In this document: positions 27,816 through 36,671 of the stretch, piece after piece
Layout of the letters: every line of letters starts with the position of its first letter
Numbering within the stretch: position 1 is the stretch's first letter
Assembly (NCBI RefSeq): GCF_900184735.1
Contig: NZ_LT855386.1
Coordinates: 580,988 to 644,987 of the forward strand
DNA: 64,000 nucleotides
Direction: 5' to 3'
DNA from: Paucisalibacillus globulus
GTDB taxonomy: Bacteria > Bacillota > Bacilli > Bacillales > Amphibacillaceae
Translations under genes and position numbers: made by a program
The notes under the pieces: generated by a model
Database searches by the model: none
Seen by the model: only the letters and a program-made list of their open reading frames with translations
What the model was told of the DNA's origin: nothing

Positions 27816-27995
27816 ATGCGTTATCTTGCTACAATTTTTTGGGCAGTTTTAGTAACGTTCGTACTTTCTTACGTATTATCTAGTATGGCAGGTGCAACAT
27901 TAGACCTAGTAGCTACTTTAGTAATGTCAGCGATTTTCTCTATTTTTATTTTTATTCTTGGAGATGGCATACTACGCGAGAAAAAAGAACAATAA
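27816..27995 (+). CDS. yjzA: DUF2929 family small membrane protein (YjzA)
   Basis: A 59-residue protein that is almost entirely two membrane helices (about residues 3-24 and 31-50). The sequence MRYLATIFWAVLVTFVLSYV matches the DUF2929 family of B. subtilis YjzA, as does its place divergent from yjaV-med. I take ATG 27816; the GTG at 27804 lies within the ATAGGAG ribosome site. Function unknown. Confidence 0.85.
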   Translation: MRYLATIFWAVLVTFVLSYVLSSMAGATLDLVATLVMSAIFSIFIFILGDGILREKKEQ

Positions 27996-28034
27996 CTTGG
28001 GCAGCGCCTGAAGCAATAGCATCTAATAACTTAG

Positions 28035-28067
28035 AAACCCTTGCCTAGTCTTTTGGGCAAGGGTTTA
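28035..28067 (+). terminator. Terminator after yjzA
   Basis: AAACCCTTGCC / GGCAAGGGTTT hairpin with a ten-base loop, about 40 bases past the stop. Confidence 0.8.
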
Positions 28068-28080
28068 CTTATGTTTAGAA

Positions 28081-28116
28081 AACCTAACTACTCTTTTCTC
28101 AATTATTAGTTAGGTC
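28081..28116 (-). terminator. Probable terminator of the Sm-like gene (leftward)
   Basis: ACCTAACTA / TAGTTAGGT stem with a 17-base loop and TTTTC on the minus strand, beyond the stop of the leftward gene at 28141. Confidence 0.55.
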
Positions 28117-28140
28117 TTCTAATCCAATTAAAAGCACAGT

Positions 28141-28464
28141 TTAATACCATGGTAATACACTTAATGCAGCAAGTGCAGCTAAAGGTAAAACAAGTCTTCT
28201 AAATCGACGGCGTGGACCAAAATATCCATAGCCCGGATAACCAAATCCAGGATAACCATAACCATACCAACCAAATTGACGTTGTTCGTTCATATTAGGC
28301 ATCATTTGTGAATTGACCTCATTTTCAATTGGCACAGCAAAATAAACATATTCTTCATCTAATCCCGTAATTATGCCATCAAAATTAGTCCCATCCTCAA
28401 GCTCTGCTAACACATAAGAGTGCATATGAGTCTTACATAAATCGTACATATGTTTATGTTTCAT
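28141..28464 (-). CDS. Sm-like N-domain with Gly/Tyr-rich tail, unknown
   Basis: A 107-residue protein. The N-terminal ~50 residues (SYVLAELEDGTNFDGIITGL then EEYVYFAVP) read like a small beta-barrel of the LSm type. A Gly/Tyr/Pro-rich stretch follows (GYGYPGFGYPGYGYFGP, about 63-84), then an Arg cluster RRRFRR and a hydrophobic C-terminus LVLPLAALAALSVLPWY. I do not know a function; this build is reminiscent of small spore or cell-surface proteins, which is a guess. The ATG at 28464 is used because AGGAGG precedes it; the upstream ATG lies in the ribosome site. Confidence 0.68.
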   Translation of the reverse strand: MKHKHMYDLCKTHMHSYVLAELEDGTNFDGIITGLDEEYVYFAVPIENEVNSQMMPNMNEQRQFGWYGYGYPGFGYPGYGYFGPRRRFRRLVLPLAALAALSVLPWY

Positions 28465-28567
28465 GTTGTTCGACCTCCTCACAAAATAGACTATTCAAAT
28501 GCCTATAGTGAGGTGACTAATTTTACCAAAATGACTATTAATATAGATTTAATATAAAGAAATAATA

Positions 28568-28596
28568 AAACCGACTGTTTTTTAACAGTCGGTTTA
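28568..28596 (-). terminator. Terminator after yitW (leftward)
   Basis: AAACCGACTGTT / AACAGTCGGTTT hairpin with a four-base loop immediately after the stop; T-run modest on the minus strand. Confidence 0.78.
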
Positions 28597-28600
28597 CATA

Positions 28601-28912
28601 TCAATCTGGAATTCCTAATGCTATTTTTGCATAGCGGGACATTTTATCTTTGCCCCAAGGTGGATCCCATACAATATTTGTTCTTGTTTCTTTTACTTCT
28701 GGAATATCAGATAATGCACGCTGGATATCTGCTTCAATATGTGCTGATAATGGGCAACCCATTGCTGTTAGTGTCATTGTTACAACACAAACGCCCTCGT
28801 CATCTAGATCAACATCGTATATTAATCCTAGGTTAACAATATCAATACCTAGCTCGGGGTCGATTACATTCTCAAGAGCACCCATGAGATTTTCTTTTAA
28901 CGCTTCATCCAT
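28601..28912 (-). CDS. yitW: MIP18/DUF59 Fe-S assembly protein YitW
   Basis: A 103-residue MIP18-family protein related to SufT/PaaD, thought to help iron-sulfur cluster assembly or delivery. Family marks are ENVIDPELGIDIVNLGLIYD, the conserved Cys in MTLTAMGCPLS (about residue 56) and NIVWDPPW near the end. The start at 28912 follows GAAGGAGGT at good spacing; the upstream ATGs overlap that site. It is downstream of yitV on the same strand, as in B. subtilis. Confidence 0.93.
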   Translation of the reverse strand: MDEALKENLMGALENVIDPELGIDIVNLGLIYDVDLDDEGVCVVTMTLTAMGCPLSAHIEADIQRALSDIPEVKETRTNIVWDPPWGKDKMSRYAKIALGIPD

Positions 28913-28980
28913 GGTATTACCTCCTTCTTTCATCATATCTTCATTTAAACATATTTCTAAGTATTTTTAAATGATTTAAA

Positions 28981-29739
28981 TCACAGATGTTGGACAAACC
29001 ATTTTACCGTTTCTAAGATTGCATATCTACTCACTTTATGCCCTCTATCTTTTTCCCTAATAAACCTTAAATGGTTCGGATTCAAGTATATTTTTTTGGC
29101 ATATTCATAAAAGCTATGGGAATGATCAAATGGTACAACAGGATCACTATCTCCGTGCCAAAATAATAACGGTCTATCCGATAATCTTTCAGCTTGTAAG
29201 GATAAATCATATAAAGTTAATGTGTCATATAATTGATTTATTTCATCACTCGTTAATGGCAGTTTTCCTGTTCTTGCGTAAACATCTACAAGTTCTCTTG
29301 CAAAAGTAGTCAATTTTGGAGAACCCATTAAGATGGCAGCGGTTTTTATCCATGGGTATTGTGAAAGTGCAGAAGCAGTTGTTATTCCCCCCATGCTTGT
29401 TCCCGCAACCCCTACTCTCCCTTCTAGGATAAGACCACGATTTTCAAGGTCCTCTTTCATGTCTTTCAATTCCATTACATTTTGTAAGACAATTTGAAAC
29501 AAGTAATAGGTTACTTCTTTAATATCAGCAACTTCTCTTTCTCCATGATACATGCTATCCGGTAGCACTACCCGAAATCCATTTTCTGCTAGTAAAAATC
29601 CTTGAGTTAAATTATGTTCTTTAGCACTTGTAATCCCATGAAAATAAAACACAGTTGGAAGAGGCTTGTTTTCGTGCGCCTCATCGACAACAATAAGACT
29701 TGGAACCCCGGCTATTTTCTCTTTATAAATTCCGATCAT
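28981..29739 (-). CDS. yitV: Alpha/beta hydrolase YitV (esterase family)
   Basis: A 252-residue serine hydrolase. The oxyanion region is FYFHGITSAKEHN, the nucleophile elbow GTSMGG (in VGVAGTSMGGITTA), the acid is probably in FWHGDSDPVVPFDHS and the His is in RGHKVSR. This matches B. subtilis YitV of the yitU-V-W cluster. The substrate is not known. ATG 29739 is chosen because AGAGGA is about 8 bases upstream. It is the first gene of the yitV-yitW pair and diverges from yitU. Confidence 0.88.
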   Translation of the reverse strand: MIGIYKEKIAGVPSLIVVDEAHENKPLPTVFYFHGITSAKEHNLTQGFLLAENGFRVVLPDSMYHGEREVADIKEVTYYLFQIVLQNVMELKDMKEDLENRGLILEGRVGVAGTSMGGITTASALSQYPWIKTAAILMGSPKLTTFARELVDVYARTGKLPLTSDEINQLYDTLTLYDLSLQAERLSDRPLLFWHGDSDPVVPFDHSHSFYEYAKKIYLNPNHLRFIREKDRGHKVSRYAILETVKWFVQHL

Positions 29740-29892
29740 TCTGTATATTCCTCTCATCTGTAAAATATATATATTAATTATATGATAATCTTTTTAAATA
29801 AATAGTTAAACTAATTTAACTATTTTTTACACTATAATCCTTTACATAATAGTCAAACACTAATAAACTAAGTCATACGAGGTGAAATAAAT

Positions 29893-30723
29893 ATGCCAAA
29901 ACAACATTTAATCGCATTAGATTTAGATGGTACATTACTATCTGATGCGAAAGAAATTAGTACGAAGAATAAAGAGATTCTGCAAAGAGCAATGGATGAG
30001 GGTCATATTGTCGTAATTGCAACAGGCCGACCACATCGTGCGAGTATTCAGTATTATCAAGAACTTGGTTTAAAAACGCCGATGGTTAACTTTAATGGTG
30101 CCCTAATCCATCATCCGGTGGATAAAAAATGGGATGTGCTTCATAATCCTATGTCAAAGCGTACAGCATTAAGTATCGTTCAAGCTTGTTATGATTTAGA
30201 TGTTCATAATGTATTAGCAGAAGTCAAAGACAATGATTATCTTGATAAATATAGTCAAGAAATTATAGATATCTTTTATCAAACAACAGACGACACACCA
30301 TTTGTAATTGGTAGTTTGAAAAGTAAATTAAATGAAGATCCAACATCCTTATTAATTCATCCGAAAGAAGAACATATCCACACTCTCCGTGACCACTTAG
30401 ACGAATTCCATGCTGAAGTAATAGAACATCGCAAGTGGGGTGCACCATGGAATATTATTGAAATTGTCAAAAAAGGCATAAATAAAGCAGTTGGTCTACA
30501 AAAGATTGCACACTACTACCAAATTCCAGAAGACCGGATTATCGCTTTTGGTGATGAGGATAACGACCTAGAAATGATCGAATATGCTGGTGTTGGTGTA
30601 GCAATGGGGAATGCAATTGACCCACTTAAAAACATTGCGAATCATGTAACGGTTACAAATGAGGAACATGGTATTGGAACCTTTTTAGAGGAATACCTTA
30701 AACTCAATGCAAAAGTTAGGTAA
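29893..30723 (+). CDS. yitU: HAD phosphatase YitU (Cof-type)
   Basis: A 276-residue Cof-type HAD hydrolase. Motif I is DLDGTLL (residues 11-17), motif II is ATGRPHRAS, and motif III/IV are a distal Lys with FGDEDNDLEMIEYAG. B. subtilis YitU has been shown to dephosphorylate the riboflavin-pathway intermediate 5-amino-6-(5-phosphoribitylamino)uracil, so the same role is likely here. It diverges from yitV and is followed by its own terminator. Confidence 0.92.
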   Translation: MPKQHLIALDLDGTLLSDAKEISTKNKEILQRAMDEGHIVVIATGRPHRASIQYYQELGLKTPMVNFNGALIHHPVDKKWDVLHNPMSKRTALSIVQACYDLDVHNVLAEVKDNDYLDKYSQEIIDIFYQTTDDTPFVIGSLKSKLNEDPTSLLIHPKEEHIHTLRDHLDEFHAEVIEHRKWGAPWNIIEIVKKGINKAVGLQKIAHYYQIPEDRIIAFGDEDNDLEMIEYAGVGVAMGNAIDPLKNIANHVTVTNEEHGIGTFLEEYLKLNAKVR

Positions 30724-30733
30724 TATGTAATTA

Positions 30734-30766
30734 AAGCTAGGGCGATTATGTCTTAGCTTTTTTTGT
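30734..30766 (+). terminator. Terminator after yitU
   Basis: AAAGCTA / TAGCTTT stem with a longer loop, followed by seven T. Confidence 0.7.
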
Positions 30767-30925
30767 GCAGTATTTTCATTTCTACCATCCATTCCGTATT
30801 TTACCTTCAATAAATTTAGAAGAACTTTTCCATACTACAAGTGAACGGATTAAAAAACGTTCACTTTTTTCTTAGCAGATTGGAAAGAAAACGTTCTTTC
30901 CTACCTGCATAAAGGAGGAATTGTC

Positions 30926-31075
30926 TTGGCCAAAGGGAGTAAATCGAGGAGATTTAGCCAACAGAGCGCAGACGCTGTAAAGAAACATGCTGAAAAATTC
31001 CCTTATCGTTCTACCTTCACAGAGGCAGAACGAAAACAGGAAGAAGCAGATAATCATACAGTAGGAGGATTCTAA
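30926..31075 (+). CDS. Small basic protein (49 aa), unknown
   Basis: A short ORF from TTG (30926-30928) placed 7 bases after a near-perfect AAAGGAGG site (30911-30918). The protein begins MAKGSKSRRFSQQSADAV and ends in an acidic, Glu/His-containing tail NHTVGGF. It is soluble and charged, with the size and composition of small acid-soluble or coat-associated spore proteins, but I cannot name a family. Its stop codon is directly followed by the ATG of the next gene (no gap), so the two are translationally coupled. Confidence 0.65.
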   Translation: MAKGSKSRRFSQQSADAVKKHAEKFPYRSTFTEAERKQEEADNHTVGGF

Positions 31076-31270
31076 ATGCAGAACAATTTATTTCAACAAG
31101 CAAAAGATGCTGTAGCCCAATTTACAAATAATCTTGCCGGTGGAACAAATGAGCAAGATAAACAAGCTGCTCAAAATGCTATCCAGGCTGCAATGCATGA
31201 TGCTACTGGTGAAGAAAAGCAACAGTTGCAGCAGTTACAGCAACAGCTTGAACAAAACAAACTTAGCTAA
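31076..31270 (+). CDS. Small Gln-rich helical protein (DUF3813-like)
   Basis: A 64-residue hydrophilic protein, Gln/Ala-rich, ending QQLQQLQQQLEQNKLS, a likely amphipathic helix or coiled coil. Its beginning MQNNLFQQAKDAVAQFTNNL resembles the small DUF3813 proteins found in the yit region of B. subtilis; I hold this loosely. GTAGGAGG lies just upstream within the preceding gene. It forms a two-gene unit with the 49-residue protein. The 286 bases that follow contain one hairpin and no other gene. Confidence 0.65.
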   Translation: MQNNLFQQAKDAVAQFTNNLAGGTNEQDKQAAQNAIQAAMHDATGEEKQQLQQLQQQLEQNKLS

Positions 31271-31370
31271 CACCCTCCAAATTCCTCAAAGTTAATGAAT
31301 CAGTCTTGTTATGGTAATAGCCAGTGCATTCTTCGGATGGAACGGTATTACTGATGAAACAAGCCAATTA

Positions 31371-31394
31371 AAGGTGCTCCGTTTGGAGCACCTT
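31371..31394. terminator. Hairpin downstream of the small-protein pair
   Basis: Perfect AAGGTGCTCC / GGAGCACCTT stem with a GTTT loop. No T-run follows, so it may be an imperfect terminator or a processing hairpin. Confidence 0.5.
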
Positions 31395-31556
31395 ATACAT
31401 AAGTGGTATAAAATCCGTAGCGATAATACGAATAAAACCCCAATCAGCAGATTTCATTCTTGCCATTCATACAGCCTATACGTATATTCCTTTTTAATCC
31501 AGAGCTTTTCTGCTAATATAGTAAGTAAAAGAAGAAGTATTGTGGGAGGTAGAAAA

Positions 31557-31820
31557 ATGGCAGTTAGAGCAGAAGGCACTCCAAATCCAAATGCTATAAA
31601 ATTCACAACAGACAAGCTAATTTTCCAAGGCACAAACAGTATTTCAGTAATGCCTGGAGACACGAGTGAGCATGAAATAATGAATGACTTGATGAAACTA
31701 GAAGGCGTCGACAATGTCTTTGGTTATCAAAACTTTATTACAGTAAATAAAAGCTTCGACGCTGAATGGGATACGGTCACTCCTAAAGTGAAAGAAGTCT
31801 TCGAAAAACACGGATACTAA
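31557..31820 (+). CDS. Nfu/NifU N-terminal domain protein
   Basis: An 87-residue protein consisting only of the Nfu N-terminal domain: EGTPNPNAIKFTTDK at the start, then FVPW-like strand residues replaced here by LIFQGTNSISV, and GVDNVFGYQNFITVNK. The domain occurs in Fe-S scaffold proteins, but the CxxC-bearing C-terminal domain is absent, so it cannot hold a cluster that way by itself. The start is ATG 31557, after GGGAGGT; the longer upstream frame has no ribosome site and poor coding character. Confidence 0.85.
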   Translation: MAVRAEGTPNPNAIKFTTDKLIFQGTNSISVMPGDTSEHEIMNDLMKLEGVDNVFGYQNFITVNKSFDAEWDTVTPKVKEVFEKHGY

Positions 31821-31825
31821 AGAAT

Positions 31826-31858
31826 GAGGATGAGGGTTGTAGCCCCATCCTCTTTTTA
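31826..31858. terminator. Terminator after the Nfu-domain gene
   Basis: GAGGATGGGG-type stem (GAGGATGAGG / CCCCATCCTC with one mismatch) and TTTTT. Confidence 0.78.
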
Positions 31859-31864
31859 TTGATG

Positions 31865-32263
31865 CTATATTTCAAGGTCAAGCGGAACATAATTAGGATT
31901 TACCATTCTACCTTCATCATCTTTGTTATACATTTTTACGATCACAACGTCTTCTGATTCTTTCATTTCCTGTGTAATCCGAACAATTATTTCGAAGCTA
32001 CTCCAATCACTGTCAACTTCGACTATATCTTCTCGCATCAATATTTTTTCGCCTTGTTCAACTTGATAATAGAATTGATTACCTGAAGCGTTAGCGTCAC
32101 CAGCAATACGAGCTTGATTTTGTTCTGTTTGTATATCGATATTTTGAAATTTAGCATATGCATCTGGACTTGTTTGGGACACAGATGTCTCCTTCTGTGG
32201 CTCTTCATCACCACATGCAGTTAGCAAAATCAAAAACCCAATAACTACGATAATTTTCTTCAT
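31865..32263 (-). CDS. Small lipoprotein, unknown
   Basis: A 132-residue protein with a basic N-terminus, a hydrophobic signal and a lipobox LLTACGD (Cys 17), so it is a membrane-anchored lipoprotein. The mature part is acidic and beta-rich, with SGNQFYYQVEQGEKIL and DVVIVKMYNKDDEGR, suggestive of an Ig-like fold, but no family is recognised. It lies 12 bases downstream of yitT on the same strand, so co-transcription is likely. Confidence 0.75.
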   Translation of the reverse strand: MKKIIVVIGFLILLTACGDEEPQKETSVSQTSPDAYAKFQNIDIQTEQNQARIAGDANASGNQFYYQVEQGEKILMREDIVEVDSDWSSFEIIVRITQEMKESEDVVIVKMYNKDDEGRMVNPNYVPLDLEI

Positions 32264-32275
32264 AATTACAGTCCC

Positions 32276-33118
32276 CTATTCTTTTCTAAAGAAACCAAAA
32301 ATCCCGGTAGTTTGAACTATATTCGTAAATGCTTCTGGATCTACTTCCTTAATAATTCTTTCTAAATCGTATAATTCATATCGTGTAATAACCAAATAAA
32401 GCATATTTTTATTCTCATTTGTATAAGCACCGACAGCTGGTAAAATAGTAATTCCACGGACCATCGTACTATGTATTGCCTGTTGTAATTCTTTTGCTTT
32501 ACGTGTCACGATCATCGCAGTTAATTTATTAAATCTAGTGTGAATAGCATCGATAACTCGAGTAGTAACATATAACGCTACCATCGTGTATAATGCGTTT
32601 TCGGGTTCATATAATATACCCGCAAATGCAATAATTACAGCGTTCAATGAAATAAAATAAACACCAAGTGGCTTATCTTTTAGGCGGGACAAGTACATGG
32701 CCACGATATCCATTCCACCTGTTGAAGCACCAACCTTTAGTGTCATACCTACACCTACTCCAGCAACAAGCCCACCGAATACTGCATTCAGGATAATATC
32801 TTCTGATAACTGGATTATGGGTAGAAATTGTAGGAATAAGGATGAAAATATTACGGAAATAATACTATATATAGTAAATCCCTTCCCTACCTTAAACCAA
32901 CCAAGTATAAATACTGGAATATTTAGTAGGAAGAGTAGAATCCCTGTCGATACACTTATCCCCACAAAATCAGTAAAGACACTTGAAATTAATTGTGCCG
33001 TTCCAGTAAAGCCACTGGCATAAACATTAGCACTTTCTAAGAATAAATTTAACGATAATGCATTTAGTAGCGAACCAAGAATAACAACTATAATTCGCTT
33101 TGCCTCTATTAAAAACAT
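32276..33118 (-). CDS. yitT: YitT family membrane protein (DUF161/DUF2179)
   Basis: A 280-residue protein, the same length as B. subtilis YitT. Five hydrophobic helices occupy about residues 8-190 with the conserved GGMDIVAMYLS and GASTG region, and a soluble C-terminal DUF2179 domain follows (about 200-280: GITILPAVGAYTNENKNML). The transported substrate, if any, is unknown. The ATG at 33118 follows AAAAAGGAGACTGTT; the upstream GTG overlaps that site. It diverges from the DegV gene yitS, preserving the yitS/yitT pairing. Confidence 0.9.
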   Translation of the reverse strand: MFLIEAKRIIVVILGSLLNALSLNLFLESANVYASGFTGTAQLISSVFTDFVGISVSTGILLFLLNIPVFILGWFKVGKGFTIYSIISVIFSSLFLQFLPIIQLSEDIILNAVFGGLVAGVGVGMTLKVGASTGGMDIVAMYLSRLKDKPLGVYFISLNAVIIAFAGILYEPENALYTMVALYVTTRVIDAIHTRFNKLTAMIVTRKAKELQQAIHSTMVRGITILPAVGAYTNENKNMLYLVITRYELYDLERIIKEVDPEAFTNIVQTTGIFGFFRKE

Positions 33119-33217
33119 AACAGTCTCCTTTTTTATCACAATTGTTTTGACTATAACCCATTATAGCTATAAACTAAACATAATATAATTATTTCAGAGG
33201 ATTGAGGGTGAATCGAG

Positions 33218-34078
33218 ATGAGTATTAAAATTATGGCTGATTCAGCAAGCGACCTGACAAAGGATTATTTTTCTAAATACGACATGGAAATGGTCTCACT
33301 TACAGTTCATTTAGACGAAAAAGATTATGAAGATGGCATCAATATTACACCAAAGAACGTTTTCGATGCAATGAGAAAAGGTAAATCTCCTAAAACATCG
33401 CAAGTTTCTCCACATACGTTTAAAGATATTTTTACCGAGTATGCAAAGTCTAAACAAACTTTAATTTACTTAGCATTTTCATCTGAATTATCAGGTACAT
33501 ATCAAACTGCGAAAATGATGGAAGCAGAAGTAAAAGAAGAATATCCAGATGCAGATATTCATGTTATCGATACAAAATGTGCTTCAATTGGGTACGGCTT
33601 AGTTGTTCTAAATGCAGCTAAAATGGCACTTGAAGGAAAAAGTAAAAATAAAATTATTGAAGATGCAAAAAATCGCGCTTTACACATGGAACATATCTTT
33701 ACAGTAGATGACTTAGAATACCTCAAACGAGGTGGACGAGTTAGTAAAACAGCAGCTTTTGTTGGTACATTACTTAACATTAAACCGATCCTCCATGTGG
33801 AACAAGGGAAATTGATTCCCCTTGAAAAAATGCGAGGCTCGAAAAAAGTGTTAAGTCGTATGCTAGAGATTATGGAAGAACGCGGTGGCAACTTCGAGAA
33901 TCAAGTCATCGGTATTAGCCACGGTGATGACCTTGAACGCGCTGAAAAATTAGCTGAAATGATAAAAGAAAAATTCGGAGCAAAGGAATTTGTCATCGAA
34001 TACGTCGGCTCAGCAATAGGAGCCCACGCCGGTCCAGGAACACTATCACTATTTTTCTTAAATAAATCATTCAAATAA
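33218..34078 (+). CDS. yitS: DegV family fatty-acid-binding protein (YitS)
   Basis: A 286-residue DegV-fold protein; these bind fatty acids and act with fatty acid kinase FakA. Family marks are MADSASDLT at the start, SQVSPHTF, STELSGTYQ-like SSELSGTYQTA, the TVDDLEYLKRGGRVSK block and IGAHAGPGTLSLFF at the end. GATTGAGGGTG precedes the ATG. Its stop overlaps the beginning of a strong terminator. It diverges from yitT. Confidence 0.92.
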   Translation: MSIKIMADSASDLTKDYFSKYDMEMVSLTVHLDEKDYEDGINITPKNVFDAMRKGKSPKTSQVSPHTFKDIFTEYAKSKQTLIYLAFSSELSGTYQTAKMMEAEVKEEYPDADIHVIDTKCASIGYGLVVLNAAKMALEGKSKNKIIEDAKNRALHMEHIFTVDDLEYLKRGGRVSKTAAFVGTLLNIKPILHVEQGKLIPLEKMRGSKKVLSRMLEIMEERGGNFENQVIGISHGDDLERAEKLAEMIKEKFGAKEFVIEYVGSAIGAHAGPGTLSLFFLNKSFK

Positions 34079-34107
34079 ACTCGGGGGATTCCCCCGAGTT
34101 TTTTTGT
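34078..34107 (+). terminator. Terminator after yitS
   Basis: AACTCGGGGG / CCCCCGAGTT hairpin with a two-to-four-base loop and a seven-T run. Confidence 0.92.
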
Positions 34108-34254
34108 TTGAGGGTGCCTGTCACTTCCCGCTTTTTGTCTTTTATTGTCGAATGAATTAACTTTGACCTTACACCATTTTTGAAACATATTTAATTATCA
34201 GTCCGTCTTATCGATAAAGGACAAAATTTCCTTTATTAAAATGGGGTGAACAAA

Positions 34255-36504
34255 TTGTATAAAAAGATTGGGTTAATTAGTATTCTCTGCATTCTTGGGG
34301 TTTGGGCAATAGTATTCTTTAGTTTTTCCAATAAGATTACGGCTGAAATCCCTTCTGCAACAAGTTTTGTTCTTGCCAATAAGGACTGGACCGTTCATTT
34401 TTCCGAACCAATGGATCCAGACACCTTTACTCAAGATAATGTAATGGTGAAAACTAAAGATGGTGTGCTAATCTCTACAGAAATGGAGTGGAATGATGCT
34501 TTTACCGTTCTAACCTTACGAGCACCAGATGAAGGATATAACATCGATGAGGAATATGAAATCATCATTACAAAAGAAGTTCTAACCGCCAGTGGAGAAA
34601 AACTTCCTAAAACATTTAAACACCAATTTACTGCCATGGCTAACTTACCAACAATCAAAGATCAAAAGCAACTTGTTACACTATTAAAAGAACGAATGAA
34701 AGAGGAAAATAGAGGTATTAACTTATTTAACAGTGATGCACAAGAAGATTCTGCTATGGAAACAGCCGAGTCATCGAATGATAGTTCTGCTGGAGGAGAC
34801 GGTACTTCCTCTACCAATGTTCAAGTTCAGGGTATTGATGAAGCAGACATTATTAAGACAGATGGTAAATCTATTTTCTTTGTACGTGACGGAGATATTG
34901 TGATTACCTCAACAGAAAAAGAAAATAGTTCTATACTGAGTAAAATAAAGGTTGATAATTTTTACCCACAAGAAATTTATGTGCAAGATGATTTATTAAT
35001 TACAATTGGTCAAACGTCTGAACCACTAAGAGAAGTTAAGAAGTCAGAGTCGAAAGACGAAATCGGAATTCCAGAACCAATTTATTATAATCAAACTACA
35101 ATCTTATTTTATGATATAAAGAATCCAAGTGAACCAAAGCAAATTCGGGAAGTCAGTCAAGAAGGAAGTTACCATACATCTAGAATCCTGGATGGCTATC
35201 TGTATTTAATCGCAAACGAATATCCACCCTTCCATATATTACGTTCCGATGAGGATGTTGAAGTAAGACCATTTATAAAAGACACGGTTGTTAGTGACGA
35301 AAGTATGCCAGTTGACTTTGATGATATGTATTTCTTCCCAGAAAGTAAGGAAGAACAATTTCTTATATTAACTTCGATTGATCTAAGCAATATGGAAAAA
35401 GAAGCAAATATGGAAACATATCTTGGGGCTTCCAACCAAATATATATGTCACATGACAATCTTTATGTAGCGGTCAACAAATATAAGGAACTGGAAGAAT
35501 CAGATACAGAATCTAAAGAAGCAGAAACAAGTGAACTAGTAATGGACATCGCTATCTGGCGCCCACAAGATGTGGATACGGAAATCAGCCAGTTCAGAGT
35601 AGAGAATGGTTCCCTGACATATAATGCCTCTACATTGGTCAATGGTACTTTGATTAATCAGTTTGCGATGGACGAGAGAAATGATACGTTCCGTGTGGCA
35701 ACTACTAAAGGTGGTACTTGGGATGAAGAAAATCTATCCACGAACAATTTATATACCTTTGATATCAACTTAAAACCACTTGGATCTGTCGAGGGACTTG
35801 CTGAAGGGGAACGAATTTATAGTGTCCGTTTTATGGATAACGTGGCATATATGGTAACATTTAAAGAAGTCGATCCATTATTTGTAATTGATTTAGAGAA
35901 CCCAGAAAAACCTACTGTCCTAGGTGAGTTAAAAATCCCAGGCTTTAGTAACTATCTCCATCCACTCGATGAGAATCATGTCATCGGTTTTGGGCAAAAC
36001 ACCAAACTTATTGAAGAAAAAGGAAATAGTGAACCTAGGGTACAAACCGATGGTATCAAAATATCTATCTTTGATGTTAGTGACCCAACCAATCCGAAAG
36101 AAAAGTATTCAGAAGTTATTGGTCAAGGTTGGTCCTACTCGGAATTACTGTATAATCACAAAGTGTTATTTAAGCATCCAACTGAGAATCTGTTTGGGTT
36201 CCCAGCTGTACTAACCGAAACCAAAACAGTACGGAAAGATGATATCACTTATGAAGAAGATAGAGTTATTTTTGAAGGGGCACTTCTATATGAAATTACA
36301 CCTGAGGGAATTAAATTATTGGATACTATTACACACCAGGGTGATTTTGAGGAACATCCAGAATGGCACTCCGAAATACGAAGAATGGTTTCTGTAGATG
36401 ATACAATCTACACCTTCTCTTTGGATAAAATGAAGATTTACGATATGAATCAAAAGCAAATAATAAAAACAGTTGAATTACCGGAGTTGTCTTTTGAATA
36501 TTGA
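34255..36504 (+). CDS. Secreted Ig-like plus beta-propeller protein
   Basis: About 749 residues. An N-terminal signal/anchor helix (about residues 5-25) is followed by an SbsA-type Ig-like domain (about 35-125, WTVHFSEPMDPDTFTQDNV). A Ser/Asp-rich linker and a large C-terminal domain of the secreted beta-propeller family (COG4880/PF09826) follow, beginning VQGIDEADIIKTDG and containing repeats such as VDNFYPQEIYVQDD, ENLSTNNLYTFDI and FDVSDPTNPKE. No enzymatic motif is visible; the role is probably surface binding or structure. TTG 34255 fits the GGGGTGA site; GTG 34246 lies within it and is the alternative. Confidence 0.85.
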   Translation: MYKKIGLISILCILGVWAIVFFSFSNKITAEIPSATSFVLANKDWTVHFSEPMDPDTFTQDNVMVKTKDGVLISTEMEWNDAFTVLTLRAPDEGYNIDEEYEIIITKEVLTASGEKLPKTFKHQFTAMANLPTIKDQKQLVTLLKERMKEENRGINLFNSDAQEDSAMETAESSNDSSAGGDGTSSTNVQVQGIDEADIIKTDGKSIFFVRDGDIVITSTEKENSSILSKIKVDNFYPQEIYVQDDLLITIGQTSEPLREVKKSESKDEIGIPEPIYYNQTTILFYDIKNPSEPKQIREVSQEGSYHTSRILDGYLYLIANEYPPFHILRSDEDVEVRPFIKDTVVSDESMPVDFDDMYFFPESKEEQFLILTSIDLSNMEKEANMETYLGASNQIYMSHDNLYVAVNKYKELEESDTESKEAETSELVMDIAIWRPQDVDTEISQFRVENGSLTYNASTLVNGTLINQFAMDERNDTFRVATTKGGTWDEENLSTNNLYTFDINLKPLGSVEGLAEGERIYSVRFMDNVAYMVTFKEVDPLFVIDLENPEKPTVLGELKIPGFSNYLHPLDENHVIGFGQNTKLIEEKGNSEPRVQTDGIKISIFDVSDPTNPKEKYSEVIGQGWSYSELLYNHKVLFKHPTENLFGFPAVLTETKTVRKDDITYEEDRVIFEGALLYEITPEGIKLLDTITHQGDFEEHPEWHSEIRRMVSVDDTIYTFSLDKMKIYDMNQKQIIKTVELPELSFEY

Positions 36505-36510
36505 TCTAGT

Positions 36511-36542
36511 AAGAGAATGCTTACAAGCATTCTCTTTTTTTA
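36511..36542 (+). terminator. Terminator after beta-propeller gene
   Basis: AGAGAATGCTT / AAGCATTCTCT hairpin followed by seven T. Confidence 0.9.
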
Positions 36543-36671
36543 TGTTAGTCATCATCTACCATAATTGAAGACCAAATTTCTCGATATATTCAGGAATGCC
36601 AACTTTTTGTCATTATTCCCTCCTCTAATTCATATACTTTTGTACAAGCGATTTCTTTAGGGGGATATCAT

